A DNA stretch of 64,000 bases from the NCBI RefSeq assembly GCF_013087515.1, contig NZ_JABFCN010000014.1:99742-163741 (forward strand). The letters run 5' to 3'. The position numbers were made by a program, and so were the translations under genes. The notes beneath the pieces are model-generated. The model was not told the DNA's origin, did no database searches, and was given only the letters and a program-made list of their open reading frames with translations. Positions 19,167 to 27,872 of the stretch are shown here, one piece after another. The DNA comes from Rhizobium sophorae. Lineage in GTDB: Bacteria > Pseudomonadota > Alphaproteobacteria > Rhizobiales > Rhizobiaceae. Within the stretch, counting starts at the first letter, position 1. Each line of letters begins with the position of its first letter.

Positions 19167-19811
19167 GGTTTCGCGCTCCCTTCTGGAAGGTTGATCTTGT
19201 CTCCGTCGATTTCGGGGAAGCCCGCGGCGCACGCAGCACACGCCATCCGGCAAGGGATACCTAAAAGCAGCACGGATTTCCAGAGGCTCCACCGACATCG
19301 TTCAGCGCGCGAAAACTGATTACAGACTGCAGTTTAGGCTTTTCAGCCCCCCATTGAGACGCCAATAACCACAACCATAGCCGATGTGCTGCACACACTT
19401 GGCGGAAAAAACCGGGTCATAAGCCAGACGGGCAACTTCGCACTGAGCGACAATCTGCCACACGCATCAGTAACCGTTCTTCAATCGCCGATTGAAAACA
19501 GCGTAACCCGATTTTATGGAACTACTTGTCGAGATTGGCATGAGCCCGTTGCGATCATCTCCGGTAAGGCAACGAACGTCTCAAGTTGAGTAGACGCCGA
19601 CAAACGGAGTCGCACCAGGCGTGACCTGCCTCTGCTTGACCGGCTCGTTACCGCCTATGGCTGCCGTGGTCGATAGTCGTGCGATCTTGGCAGGGCTCTG
19701 CAGTGAAGCGCCTGTTCGGATCTTCAACACATCCAGATCGGTCGCCATCCTCGATGCGGCGCCGCTGCGGCCGCGCCAAAAAGAGCGGCACGCATTGGGC
19801 GTGACCGCGGC
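19167..19811. other. 645-bp stretch without a supportable gene
   Basis: Open frames here are short (under 75 codons), lack ribosome-binding sites and show no family pattern. Base composition is somewhat lower in GC than the flanks. The words GCGTAAC and TATGGAACTAC at 19500-19525 recur in similar order near 13443-13468, on the other side of this decayed region, which hints at a small shared relic or repeat. The stretch holds the upstream region of nhaA and the 3' flank of the fusion enzyme. I see no clear terminator or promoter. Confidence 0.5.
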
Positions 19812-22787
19812 TTACTCCGCCGCCGGTCCGTAGAGGCCAAGCTGCTCGAGAATCGCCCGCTGCCGGCCGGCATTTTCGGCCAGCAAACCGGTGTAGCGAT
19901 CGACGATCCGGTCGCGATGGCTCGGGTCGGAGACAACGGAGAGCGCGCCGAGGATCGCCGCGACCTTTTCCGAGGTTCGCCGCAATTCGTCCAGCAGTTC
20001 GGAATTGCCGCTGATCTCGCTGACCACCCGCTTCGTCACCCTGCCGATTCCGGCCGGTGTGCGGCCGCCTGCCGAGACATAACCTTCCGGCAGGTCACCC
20101 TTCAGATTGGTGACCGACTTGAAACGGATGACATCGAAGATCTGATCGACCGCCTGCTTGGCGCCGGTCACCCGAGAAGGATGGTCGGTATCGGCGGCGG
20201 CGTGCGGCAGCAGTTCCAGCTTGCCCTTATGGCGCTCTTCGAGCGGCAGATAGGGAACCATCGGTCCGCTGAGCTTACCGGTCGATGCATCCTTGAAGAG
20301 ATCGGCGTCGATTGCCGCATGGGCAATCTTTCCGGACGACAGCGCCTGGGCGAGCGCCGCCGCATCGACGACCTCGCCCCGGTCGTAGTTGACCAGCACC
20401 GCACCATCGTTCATCGCGTCGAGCACCTGCGTGTCGACGACACCTGCGTTGGAGTAGACGCCCGTCGCAGCATCCAGCCGGCCGAGACCGATATGGACGG
20501 AGAGCACGTCAGCGCCGGTCGCCGCTTCAACCGGACTTGCGGCGTAATCGAAGCCTTCCGACTCGATCCAGCGTTGGTGATGCTGGCGCGCGTAGATCAC
20601 CACCTTCATGCCGAAAGCCTTGGCGAGCTTGGCGACTTCGCGGCCGATATTGCCGTAGCCTAGAATGGCGATTCTCCGGCCCTCCAGCTTGGCGGTCGGG
20701 AAATCCTTGAGCTGGCGCCCGGTATCAAAGTCGCCGTTGGCGACCATCTGGTGCAGCCTGTCGACGGGCAGGTCGGGAACAACCTTGAGGATCGCCTTCA
20801 TCGCCATCTGGGCGGTCGCCCGGCTGTTGATGCCGGGCGTGTTCATCAAAGGCGCCTCGCCGCCCTCGCCGTTGCCGCCGCCCCAGGAGGCCGAGTCCAT
20901 ATTGCCGGTACCCGCGCCGATGCGCACGCCGCCGAACGGGAAGACGGAAGCCTTTGGGATGAAGGTCGCCGCCGCGATCAGCGCGTCATACTGGCCCTTG
21001 TCCGTCTGCGGCAGGATTTCGGCCTCGGTGCTGAGATTTGGCTGGTAGAAGAAATGGATGCGGCCCTTTTCCAGCGCCGCCCTGTCGCCGATCGGGCCGG
21101 CATGGAAGACGCCACCCTTTTCCTCGACATAGGTCCTGATCTCGCTGTTGTCGGGCTGCCCATCCGCGCCGAGCCGCAGGCCGACCAGATCGGCGATCAG
21201 CACCGTATAGGCGTGTTCGGGATCGTCCTTGCGGACCATCGCGCCGGCCTTCACAGGCGCCGCGAACGTGACGCTCTGCTTGGCCAGTTCCTCCTCGATC
21301 ACGACGATCTTGGCGCGCAGATAGGCATATTGCAGGTTCTCCAGCAGTGCGACGATATCTGCCGGCTCGCGGATGCCGCCGACCCAGGCGCGGTAGTCGC
21401 CGGGCGTTCCCGGAAATGCGTTGACGTAACGCGCCGCATCGAGGCCGGGCTCAAACGCGCCGTTCGGATGGGTAAAGCCCTCATAGCCGAGCAGTTGCTT
21501 CGAACGCGCGATAATGCGGGCATGGATCGCAGGATCGGTAATGCCGGCGTCCTCCACCTTTAACAGCGTCACCGCCGCACCGCGCCGCTCGGCATCGGTG
21601 ACGGTGAGCGAAAACAGCGGGTGCGACTCGACCCAGCCGTCGATCACCGCCCGATTGGCCGCAGACCGCTTGTTGAGCTCGACCACCGAGCCGACCCGCG
21701 CCTCGGACTGCAGCAGGCCGAAGGTGGTTTCGGCGAAGGCAAGCGCGCTGTAGGTATTGATGACGCCGCCGAGCATGCGGTCTTCCGCGGCATCGTAAAA
21801 CGGCCCGGCATCCACGGATCGCTTGGCGGAAAGCGGCTGCCGCGCGTCGATCGGCGGCGCGATCTTGAACTGGCGCGGGATTGCCCAGGACGGATCCTGC
21901 TGGTTCTTCTCCACGAGCGCCAGGGCATGCGGCGTGAAGGAGGCGACGAAATACCCCGACACCCCGCCGATTGCCTTCTGGAACGGCATGAACAAGCAGC
22001 ATTTCGCCATCACGGCATCGACCAGCTCGGGCTCCCAAGGCATGGCGCCCAGCATCGACGTCGCGTCGAACACTGCATGGCGGTTTGCCGGATCGCCATC
22101 GATCCAGTTCAGCAGCTCGTGGATCTCACGGCTGGTATAGGCATTGGCCCCGGTCGTCTCGTGGCCGACGCCGACGAAGATCGACACGCCGAGAGCGGAA
22201 AGCTCGACGGCCGCCGGGATCACACCCTCGGAGGCTGCAAAATGAATGCGGCTTTCGCAGCCCTTTTCGGCGAAGCGCTGCATCTCGATCAGCTGCGTGG
22301 CCCAGGACTGACGGAAGAAGCCTGCCGCTCGGGCCGGATCGCTTTCCGGGCGCGGCGTATCGACGTAGACGCGCTGCGAGGCGTCGTTGGCGTTCATCAG
22401 GTGCTGGACGCAGACGGTATAGCCGCTGTGACCGCCGCCGAGTCCCACAGCCATCCGGTTCGCCTTCGGGAAGTGGAAGTAGCGGTGGATCGCCCGCATC
22501 ATGTCGGTCAGAATTTTATCCGCCGGGTAGCCACGGTGCATGCTGCGGGAAATTTCTGCGGTAGTGAAGCCGCCGATATCGTTGCCCTTGTCGTCGAACT
22601 TGCGATAGGTCTTCTCGATCCATGTATCGAAAGCGATGCGCCGCAGGCGGCTATCCACCTCGTCGGTGGTCGCATCGGTGATCGGACCGACGCCGAAAAA
22701 CGGATTGGACGGCAGCTTCGGTCTTCCCGACTTCGTCAGTCGGAGCGCTTCAAGTCGCTGTTCCTGCATCTGCTCGATATTTGTCAT
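19812..22787 (-). CDS. SerC-like aminotransferase fused to a SerA-like 2-hydroxyacid dehydrogenase
   Basis: 991 residues. The N-terminal part (to about 530) is a class V, phosphoserine-aminotransferase-like PLP enzyme: AEISRSMHRGY resembles the SerC EISHRS segment, GLGGGHSGYTVCVQHLMN the glycine-rich loop, and LFMPFQKAIGG carries the likely PLP lysine (QK). The C-terminal part (about 560-930) is a D-isomer-specific 2-hydroxyacid dehydrogenase: NAD-binding RRIAILGYGNIGREVAKLA, VLVNYDRGEVVDAAALAQAL with the catalytic Arg, and ELLPHAAADT with the catalytic His. The usual TEP glutamate stretch is replaced by a longer loop. The order of steps is that of phosphorylated serine synthesis (dehydrogenase product feeds the transaminase), but the substrate is not proven. 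ATG 22787 has AGG 8 nt upstream. Divergent from the acetamidase-like gene. Confidence 0.85.
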   Translation of the reverse strand: MTNIEQMQEQRLEALRLTKSGRPKLPSNPFFGVGPITDATTDEVDSRLRRIAFDTWIEKTYRKFDDKGNDIGGFTTAEISRSMHRGYPADKILTDMMRAIHRYFHFPKANRMAVGLGGGHSGYTVCVQHLMNANDASQRVYVDTPRPESDPARAAGFFRQSWATQLIEMQRFAEKGCESRIHFAASEGVIPAAVELSALGVSIFVGVGHETTGANAYTSREIHELLNWIDGDPANRHAVFDATSMLGAMPWEPELVDAVMAKCCLFMPFQKAIGGVSGYFVASFTPHALALVEKNQQDPSWAIPRQFKIAPPIDARQPLSAKRSVDAGPFYDAAEDRMLGGVINTYSALAFAETTFGLLQSEARVGSVVELNKRSAANRAVIDGWVESHPLFSLTVTDAERRGAAVTLLKVEDAGITDPAIHARIIARSKQLLGYEGFTHPNGAFEPGLDAARYVNAFPGTPGDYRAWVGGIREPADIVALLENLQYAYLRAKIVVIEEELAKQSVTFAAPVKAGAMVRKDDPEHAYTVLIADLVGLRLGADGQPDNSEIRTYVEEKGGVFHAGPIGDRAALEKGRIHFFYQPNLSTEAEILPQTDKGQYDALIAAATFIPKASVFPFGGVRIGAGTGNMDSASWGGGNGEGGEAPLMNTPGINSRATAQMAMKAILKVVPDLPVDRLHQMVANGDFDTGRQLKDFPTAKLEGRRIAILGYGNIGREVAKLAKAFGMKVVIYARQHHQRWIESEGFDYAASPVEAATGADVLSVHIGLGRLDAATGVYSNAGVVDTQVLDAMNDGAVLVNYDRGEVVDAAALAQALSSGKIAHAAIDADLFKDASTGKLSGPMVPYLPLEERHKGKLELLPHAAADTDHPSRVTGAKQAVDQIFDVIRFKSVTNLKGDLPEGYVSAGGRTPAGIGRVTKRVVSEISGNSELLDELRRTSEKVAAILGALSVVSDPSHRDRIVDRYTGLLAENAGRQRAILEQLGLYGPAAE

Positions 22788-23143
22788 GATCTGCCTGTCG
22801 GTTTGAAAGGAAGGTGGGCAAGGCGGCCAAGGTCGTGGTTATGGTATCGCGTTTCGACCATTGCCTGAATGATCTTTCCTGTGCAAAACGCGTGACCGAA
22901 AACCCCTTTGAGCGCTGCGGCAAGAGTCGCCTCCACCAGGGTGGATATGGGTGATGCACTCCCCTATGCGGTTGCCGCGATCACAAAGACGCCCCTTTCG
23001 GCAACCCGCCATCGGCTGCCGGTTTCGGGTAGTGCCGCGGATATTGGCATTGCCGGCAATCTCTGATCTAGTCTGCAACTCTCTCCGCCGGGCAGTTCAG
23101 CCGCAGGCTCATGACATTCGAAACGAGCGAGAGCTGTATTTTC
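22788..23143. promoter_or_regulatory. 356-bp divergent intergenic region
   Basis: This gap lies between the divergent starts of the SerC-SerA fusion (22787) and the acetamidase-like gene (23144) and must hold both promoters. I found no convincing -35/-10 pair, and no copy of the 25-bp element seen upstream of the two iminopeptidase genes. The acetamidase frame is open back to 23111 but shows no homology there. Confidence 0.4.
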
Positions 23144-24055
23144 ATGACCACTCACCGCTTCATTCCGACGAGCTTTCACAATGTCATCGGCTCTCTTCCG
23201 CCGGCCCTGCACATAGCCGACGGCGATACCGTGGTGACCGAAACGCTCGATGCCGCCGGGCATGGCAAGGACGGCATCAAGCGGGCATCCGGCCCCAATC
23301 CCATGAACGGCCCGATCTTCGTGGAAGGTGCTGAGCCCGGAGATGCGCTGAAGGTCGAGATCATCAGCATGATCCCGACCAGGGACACGGGTTTTACAGG
23401 CAGCGTCGTCGCCGCCAATGTGGTCGATCCCGAGGCGGTTCGCGACCTGCCGCCGCGCGATATCGCCATCTGGGCGATCGATCGCGAAGCCCTGACGGTC
23501 CGGCTTTCCGAACCGGTTGCAGGTCTTGAAAATTTCGTTCTGCCTCTCGCCCCGATGATCGGCTGTTTCGGCGTGGCGCCTAGCCTCGGCCAGGCGATAT
23601 CGACCGCGACCAGCGGCGAATATGGCGGCAACATGGACTATCGGCTGTTCGGCCCCGGCACCACGGTCCGCTTGCCCGTAGCGGCCCCCGGCGCCCTGTT
23701 CTTTCTCGGCGACTGCCATGCCGTACAAGGAGATGGCGAGATCGTCGGAACCGGCGTCGAGACGACGTTCGAGGTCACGGTGCGGCTGACGGTGGAAAAG
23801 AAGGCCGGACTGGTCTGGCCGCGTGGAGAAACGGCCGAAGACATCTTCACGATCGGCAACGCCCGGCCCCTCGATCAGGCGCTCCAGCACGCCACCAGCG
23901 AAATGCTGAACTGGCTGGCGGCGGATTATGGCCTGGACAGGACGGCGGCCAGCCATCTGCTCGGCCAGATGGTGCGCTATGATGTCGGCAATGTCTTCGA
24001 TCCGGCCTATACGATGGCCTGCCGTGTCGCCAAAAAATGGCTGGTTCGCCGATAG
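23144..24055 (+). CDS. Acetamidase/formamidase-family protein
   Basis: 303 residues from ATG 23144 (an upstream in-frame ATG at 23111 adds 11 residues). The family pattern is clear: GNPMNGPI-like segment (SGPNPMNGPIFVEGAEPGD), then DIAIWAID, LPLAPMIGCFGVAP, TSGEYGGNMDYRLFGPGTTV, APGALFFLGDCHAVQGDGEI and a C-terminal helix-rich tail. Family members hydrolyse short amides such as formamide or acetamide to the acid and ammonia in the cytoplasm. The substrate here is unknown. It lies 11 bp from the convergent iminopeptidase gene, within a locus of amide- and peptide-handling genes, so an amide from the imported compound is a reasonable guess. Confidence 0.88.
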   Translation: MTTHRFIPTSFHNVIGSLPPALHIADGDTVVTETLDAAGHGKDGIKRASGPNPMNGPIFVEGAEPGDALKVEIISMIPTRDTGFTGSVVAANVVDPEAVRDLPPRDIAIWAIDREALTVRLSEPVAGLENFVLPLAPMIGCFGVAPSLGQAISTATSGEYGGNMDYRLFGPGTTVRLPVAAPGALFFLGDCHAVQGDGEIVGTGVETTFEVTVRLTVEKKAGLVWPRGETAEDIFTIGNARPLDQALQHATSEMLNWLAADYGLDRTAASHLLGQMVRYDVGNVFDPAYTMACRVAKKWLVRR

Positions 24056-24066
24056 GGACCCCTTCC

Positions 24067-24981
24067 TCAATCGTGCCGTGACAGGAAACCGGAAACGGTC
24101 GCCAGGCAAAGCTGCTTTTCCTCGACATGCGGCATGTGGCTGGAATTTTCGAAGAGCACCCATTCGCAGCCGGGAACGCGTTCGAGATAGGGCCTTACCA
24201 CCATGGGCGTCGCCTCGTCGTATTTTCCCGAGATCAGCAGCGTCGGGGCTTCGATGCTGTCGAGCCTGTTCTCTATCGTCCAGTCCTTCATCGTACCGAT
24301 GACGTGAAATTCGGTCGGGCCGTTCATGTTGCGGTAGACGGTGTTGTCCTCGTCCATGATCGCAAAGGTCCGCGCCACTTCAGGCGGCCACGGCACCACC
24401 CGGCAGACATGGCGGTCATAGAAGACGCGTGAGGCGGCGATATATTCCGGATCGGTGAGGCTTCCCGCCAGCTCATGCTTCAGCAGCGTGTCCTGCACCT
24501 CTTTCGGCAGTTCCTGCCTCAGCCGGTTTGCCTCCGAAACCCAGGTATGCATGTTGGCCGGCGAGTTGGCGATGACCAGCGCCTTCAGGCCTTGCGGCCG
24601 GCGCACCGCATGTTCGGCGCCGAGCATGCCGCCCCAAGACTGGCCGAGGAAGGCGTAACGATGCTGAATGCCGAGATGGGAAAGCAGCGCGTCCAGTTCT
24701 TCGAGAAACAGGCCGACCGTCCAGAAATCCGGCCCTTTTTCCGGAAGGCGGGTGGAGTTGCCATTGCCGAGTTGGTCATAATGGATGACCGGACGGCCGT
24801 CGAGGGCGGCGATATCCTTGAAGGAATCGACATAATCATGCGTGCAGCCAGGCCCGCCGTGGGCGACGACGAGAGGCAGCTTGCTGCTCTCCAGCGAACC
24901 GGTGACGCGATACCAGGTGCGATAGTCGCGAAAGGGCAGATAGGCTTCTTTGGTCGTGACTTCGCCCACGGGCGTCTCCAT
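24067..24981 (-). CDS. Proline iminopeptidase-family alpha/beta hydrolase (PIP-locus copy 1)
   Basis: 304 residues. Serine hydrolase of the proline iminopeptidase / L-amino-acid amidase group (S33): oxyanion-hole motif HGGPG, nucleophile elbow GQSWGG, acid residue in SGKYDEATP and catalytic His in NSSHMPH. No signal peptide, so cytoplasmic. It would release an N-terminal proline-like residue or hydrolyse an amino-acid amide. ATG 24981 begins METPVGEV. Its upstream region holds the 25-bp palindromic element (25027-25051) and a TATGAT -10 box, so it is probably controlled by the LuxR solo encoded just upstream on the same strand. Confidence 0.92.
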   Translation of the reverse strand: METPVGEVTTKEAYLPFRDYRTWYRVTGSLESSKLPLVVAHGGPGCTHDYVDSFKDIAALDGRPVIHYDQLGNGNSTRLPEKGPDFWTVGLFLEELDALLSHLGIQHRYAFLGQSWGGMLGAEHAVRRPQGLKALVIANSPANMHTWVSEANRLRQELPKEVQDTLLKHELAGSLTDPEYIAASRVFYDRHVCRVVPWPPEVARTFAIMDEDNTVYRNMNGPTEFHVIGTMKDWTIENRLDSIEAPTLLISGKYDEATPMVVRPYLERVPGCEWVLFENSSHMPHVEEKQLCLATVSGFLSRHD

Positions 24982-25001
24982 CTCTTGGCGTCATGAAAAA
25001 A

Positions 25002-25051
25002 ATCATAACGCGGCGGCGACGGCGAAGGCAGCTATCACAAGTTATAGGGTG
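25002..25051 (-). promoter_or_regulatory. Predicted LuxR-solo (pip-type) box and -10 upstream of iminopeptidase copy 1
   Basis: The imperfect palindrome CTATCACAAGTTATAG lies at 25032-25047 and overlaps the end of the regulator gene. Read toward the hydrolase gene, it sits in a 25-bp stretch (25027-25051) that matches 21 of 25 positions with 25892-25916. A TATGAT hexamer on the minus strand (25007-25002) is centred 35 bp downstream of the palindrome centre. This spacing is expected when a LuxR-type activator binds at about -43. Start codon at 24981. Confidence 0.65.
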
Positions 25052-25862
25052 ACCAATTGTGGGTAGGCCGGTCTTCGAGCAGGCGATAATGGGTGGCGCG
25101 CACCACGGCCTGGGTGCGGTTGCGGGCGCCGAGTTTCTTTGTCGCGGCATTCAGATGCATCACGACAGTCGGTACCGAACGGTCGATGATGCGGGAAATT
25201 TCCTTGGCGGAGTAACCTTCCGCCGAATGGCGCAGGCATTCCCGTTCCCGCTCGGTCAAGCGGATCGTGCCGACGCTCTTCGCCCGCGTGTCGAAAAGCG
25301 AATAGGCGGTCTCATGGAAAACATGGGCAAGCAGGTTAAAGTCGGCGATATAGCGCAGTGCGTGCCGTTCGAAATCTTTGTTCCGGCCGAAGCGGATGCC
25401 GGTAACGGTGGCATAGTCGCCGCGTGGCATATGAACCGGAACGGTGACGCCGGTCGACATATCACGTTCACTCAAATAGCGCGTCACCGGCGCGGTGTCG
25501 TCGGTCATGAAACGGTTGATCAGCGTGTCGGCGTCCGGGTCATAGTTCCAGAAGAAAGGTGCGGAGGTGCGCAGCGCCACCTGCTGCACCGGATCGATAC
25601 GGAAATAGCCACGATTGAACCAGTAGTCGTGCATGTCGTCTGAAATATTCCGCAGCTTCAGCAGCGATGGTATCATGATCGCGCCGTCGAGATCGTAAGG
25701 CACCGGTGTATAATCGTAGATCAGCGCCTCGAAGCCGATCTGCTTCATCGCCTCGAAGGCCTGGTCGATCCGGCCGTCCAGCGTTTCGTGCGCTGTAAAC
25801 TGCCGTCTGATCGTTCCAATGTCGTCGAGAATGGGGTCGTCAAGAATGGGGTCGTCAAGCAT
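25035..25862 (-). CDS. LuxR-family solo regulator, PIP/OryR/PipR type
   Basis: 275 residues: an N-terminal autoinducer-binding-like domain (about 25-190) and a C-terminal LuxR helix-turn-helix (about 210-265, LTERERECLRHSAEGYSAKE). No luxI synthase is nearby. In DDMHDYWFNRGYFRIDPV the positions equal to TraR Trp57 and Tyr61 are Met and Trp. This is the substitution pattern of plant-signal-responsive PIP solos, which do not bind acyl-homoserine lactones. The Asp of IDPV and Trp of FFWNYD are kept. ATG 25862 has GGGAG upstream. It lies between two iminopeptidase-family genes, the hallmark context of the group. Its promoter region contains one predicted box, so autoregulation is possible. Confidence 0.9.
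   Translation of the reverse strand: MLDDPILDDPILDDIGTIRRQFTAHETLDGRIDQAFEAMKQIGFEALIYDYTPVPYDLDGAIMIPSLLKLRNISDDMHDYWFNRGYFRIDPVQQVALRTSAPFFWNYDPDADTLINRFMTDDTAPVTRYLSERDMSTGVTVPVHMPRGDYATVTGIRFGRNKDFERHALRYIADFNLLAHVFHETAYSLFDTRAKSVGTIRLTERERECLRHSAEGYSAKEISRIIDRSVPTVVMHLNAATKKLGARNRTQAVVRATHYRLLEDRPTHNWSPYNL
25821..25860 (-). repeat. 15-bp tandem repeat in the N-terminal codons of the LuxR solo
   Basis: About 2.7 copies of a 15-bp unit (GTCGTCAAGAATGGG on the plus strand) encode LDDPILDDPILDD at residues 2-14. The unit is a multiple of three, so copy-number change would lengthen or shorten the N-terminus without shifting the frame. Confidence 0.7.
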
Positions 25863-25891
25863 GAGCTGCTCCCGGGTTCGGCATTACGGCC

Positions 25892-25941
25892 CACCCTATC
25901 ACTTCTTATAGCTGGCACTGAATGCGGTTTAAGGTAAAAAT
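25892..25941 (+). promoter_or_regulatory. Predicted LuxR-solo (pip-type) box upstream of iminopeptidase copy 2
   Basis: The imperfect palindrome CTATCACTTCTTATAG at 25896-25911 lies in a 25-bp stretch (25892-25916) that matches the element upstream of copy 1 at 21 of 25 positions and points toward copy 2. A weak -10-like TAAAAA at 25935-25940 is centred 34 bp downstream of the palindrome centre, nearly the same spacing as at the other copy. The box is also 34 bp upstream of the divergent regulator start at 25862. Confidence 0.6.
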
Positions 25942-25991
25942 TTAGCCGTGCCCAAATATTGAGCAAGCGAAATCTTCTGCCGGAGCGATCA

Positions 25992-26882
25992 ATGTGGCGT
26001 GAAATACGGCCGGACGAGCGATTCGAGATCGATGTCGATGGCTATCGCGTCGTTGCCTATAGTTTCGGAACCGGCAGCGAGACGGTTTTCTGCCTGAACG
26101 GCGGGCCGGGTCTGCCCTGCGATTACCTGCGCGAAGCGCATTCCTGTCTCACCGACAAGGGCTATCGTGTCATCGCCTTCGATCAACTCGGCACCGGCGC
26201 TTCCGACCGGCCGGACGATCTCACGCTCTGGACGATCGGCCGTTATGTCGAGGAGACGGAGACGGTGCGTAAAGCGCTGGGGCTCGGCAAGGTCCACATG
26301 CTCGGTCATTCCTGGGGCGGCTGGCTGGCGATCGAATATGCGCTGACCTATCCCGAAAACCTCAGGACGCTGATCCTCGAAGATACCGTCGCCGACATGC
26401 CGCATCTGATCTCGGAACTGGAACGGCTGCGCGCAGCGCTCGGTCCCGAAACCGTGGCGATGATGCAGAAGCACGAGGCGCAGGGCACCTACAATCATCC
26501 GGAATATCTCGCCGCCGTCACCATCCTCAACTACCGCCATGTCTGCCGTCTGCCGGAATGGCCGGCGCCGGTGCGCCGCTCGCTCGACGATTGGAACATG
26601 GCGCCCTATGAGACGATGCAGGGGCCGAACGAGTTTCTCTATATCGGCAACCTCAAGGACTGGAACCGCATCCCCGATCTGCCGCGGCTGACGCTGCCGG
26701 TGCTCATCACGACGGGAGAGCATGACGAGCTGACGCCGGCCTGTGCGCTCAGGATGAAGCTTGCACTGCCGGATGCCGAGCTGAAGGTATTTGCCAATGC
26801 CAGCCACATGCCGTTCTATGAGAACCCGCAGGATTATTATCCGGCGCTTCTCGATTTTCTCGCCCGGCACGAGGCAGGCTGA
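25992..26882 (+). CDS. Proline iminopeptidase-family alpha/beta hydrolase (PIP-locus copy 2)
   Basis: 296 residues from ATG 25992, preceded by GGAG 7 nt upstream; a TTG at 25959 in frame is less likely. S33-type hydrolase with NGGPG in place of the usual HGGPG oxyanion motif, nucleophile GHSWGG, acid residue in TGEHDELTP and His in ASHMPFYE. It resembles copy 1 along the whole length (shared YRHVCR-like and GPNEF/GPTEF segments, KDW) but clearly diverged, so the pair may act on different substrates. It is the first gene of a probable operon with the peptide ABC transporter that begins 51 bp downstream. Confidence 0.9.
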   Translation: MWREIRPDERFEIDVDGYRVVAYSFGTGSETVFCLNGGPGLPCDYLREAHSCLTDKGYRVIAFDQLGTGASDRPDDLTLWTIGRYVEETETVRKALGLGKVHMLGHSWGGWLAIEYALTYPENLRTLILEDTVADMPHLISELERLRAALGPETVAMMQKHEAQGTYNHPEYLAAVTILNYRHVCRLPEWPAPVRRSLDDWNMAPYETMQGPNEFLYIGNLKDWNRIPDLPRLTLPVLITTGEHDELTPACALRMKLALPDAELKVFANASHMPFYENPQDYYPALLDFLARHEAG

Positions 26883-26933
26883 TGCAACAGGAAGCCGACC
26901 GAACCAGACGAAGACAAAGGGGCGATCGCCGAC

Positions 26934-27872
26934 ATGCATCGCTATAAATTCGTTCTGACGCGACCGCTGCAGTTCCTGCCCGTCATCTTCGGTATCAGCG
27001 TCATCACGTTCATTCTGGTCCGGCTGATCCCCGGTGATCCCGCACGCAACATCCTCGGCACGCGCGCGACGCCGGCGGCTCTCGCCAGCATTCGCGCCCA
27101 GTACGGCCTCGACCAGCCGATGTGGCTGCAATATGTCTATTTCCTCAAGAACCTCGCCAATGGCGAGATGGGCAAGTCGATCCTCTACAAGATCGACGTG
27201 CTGAAGCTGATCGTCACCCGCATCGAGCCGACGCTCGCCCTCGTCGTCTCCAGCGTCGTGCTGTCGGTCCTGATCGCGGTGCCGATGTCGGCGATCGCCG
27301 CGCGCAATGCCGGCCGGGCGCCGGATCATGCGGTGCGCATCGTCTCGACCTTCGGCATCGGCTTTCCACCCTTCTGGCTGGGGCTGATGCTGATCATCCT
27401 GTTCAGCGTCGAACTCGGTGTGCTGCCGGTTTCGGGCTATGGTGCGACGATCGGCGAAAAGCTGTCGCATCTGGTGCTGCCGAGCCTGACGGTCGCACTA
27501 TCGCTTTCGACCGTGCTGACGCGCAGCCTGCGGGCGGCGATGATCGAGCAGCTGAAATCGGATGTCGCGACGGCGGCGCGCGCCCGCGGCATGCCCGAAG
27601 GCATCGTCTTCTGGCGACATGTGCTGCCGAATTCTCTGGTGCCGACCATCAATCTGCTTGCCGTCAATATCGGCTGGCTGATCGGCGGCACGGTGGTCGT
27701 CGAGAGCGTCTTCGCGCTGCCCGGCATGGGGCAGCTGCTTGTCAGGGCGATCTTCTCGCGTGACTACATGGTGGTCCAGGGCGTCGCCATGGTCTTTGCC
27801 TGCGCCACCGTGCTCATCAACTTCATTGCCGACATCGTCACCGTCGCCGTCGATCCGAGGGTGAAGCTATGA
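26934..27872 (+). CDS. Peptide-type ABC transporter permease (DppB-like)
   Basis: 312 residues, six predicted membrane helices. The N-terminal signature RPLQFLPVIFGISVITFILV and RLIPGDPAR, the EAA-loop region AARARGMPEGIVFWRHVLPN, and the end FIADIVTVAVDPRV are typical of DppB/OppB. Forms the inner-membrane channel together with the DppC-like product. Its stop overlaps the next start by 4 bp. In this locus the cargo is likely a peptide or amide compound that the flanking iminopeptidases can hydrolyse (inference). Confidence 0.93.
   Translation: MHRYKFVLTRPLQFLPVIFGISVITFILVRLIPGDPARNILGTRATPAALASIRAQYGLDQPMWLQYVYFLKNLANGEMGKSILYKIDVLKLIVTRIEPTLALVVSSVVLSVLIAVPMSAIAARNAGRAPDHAVRIVSTFGIGFPPFWLGLMLIILFSVELGVLPVSGYGATIGEKLSHLVLPSLTVALSLSTVLTRSLRAAMIEQLKSDVATAARARGMPEGIVFWRHVLPNSLVPTINLLAVNIGWLIGGTVVVESVFALPGMGQLLVRAIFSRDYMVVQGVAMVFACATVLINFIADIVTVAVDPRVKL

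Noticed and set aside
19501..19555. EcfG/RpoE2-type promoter (GGAAC ... CGTT)
   Set aside because: The spacing between the two words is about 24 bp instead of the expected 16-17, and no gene follows.
21621..22868. 415-codon plus-strand frame opposite the transaminase half of the fusion
   Set aside because: Shadow frame with no domain or ribosome-binding site.
22964..24163. 399-codon minus-strand frame over the acetamidase-like gene
   Set aside because: Shadow of a conserved plus-strand gene; no recognisable domain.
25035..25862. Acyl-homoserine-lactone quorum-sensing receptor
   Set aside because: There is no luxI gene in the window, and the two key ligand-pocket residues are Met and Trp, the PIP-solo pattern.
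25989..27470. 493-codon minus-strand frame over iminopeptidase copy 2 and DppB
   Set aside because: Covers two clearly conserved plus-strand genes; its product is Arg/His/Gln-rich shadow sequence.
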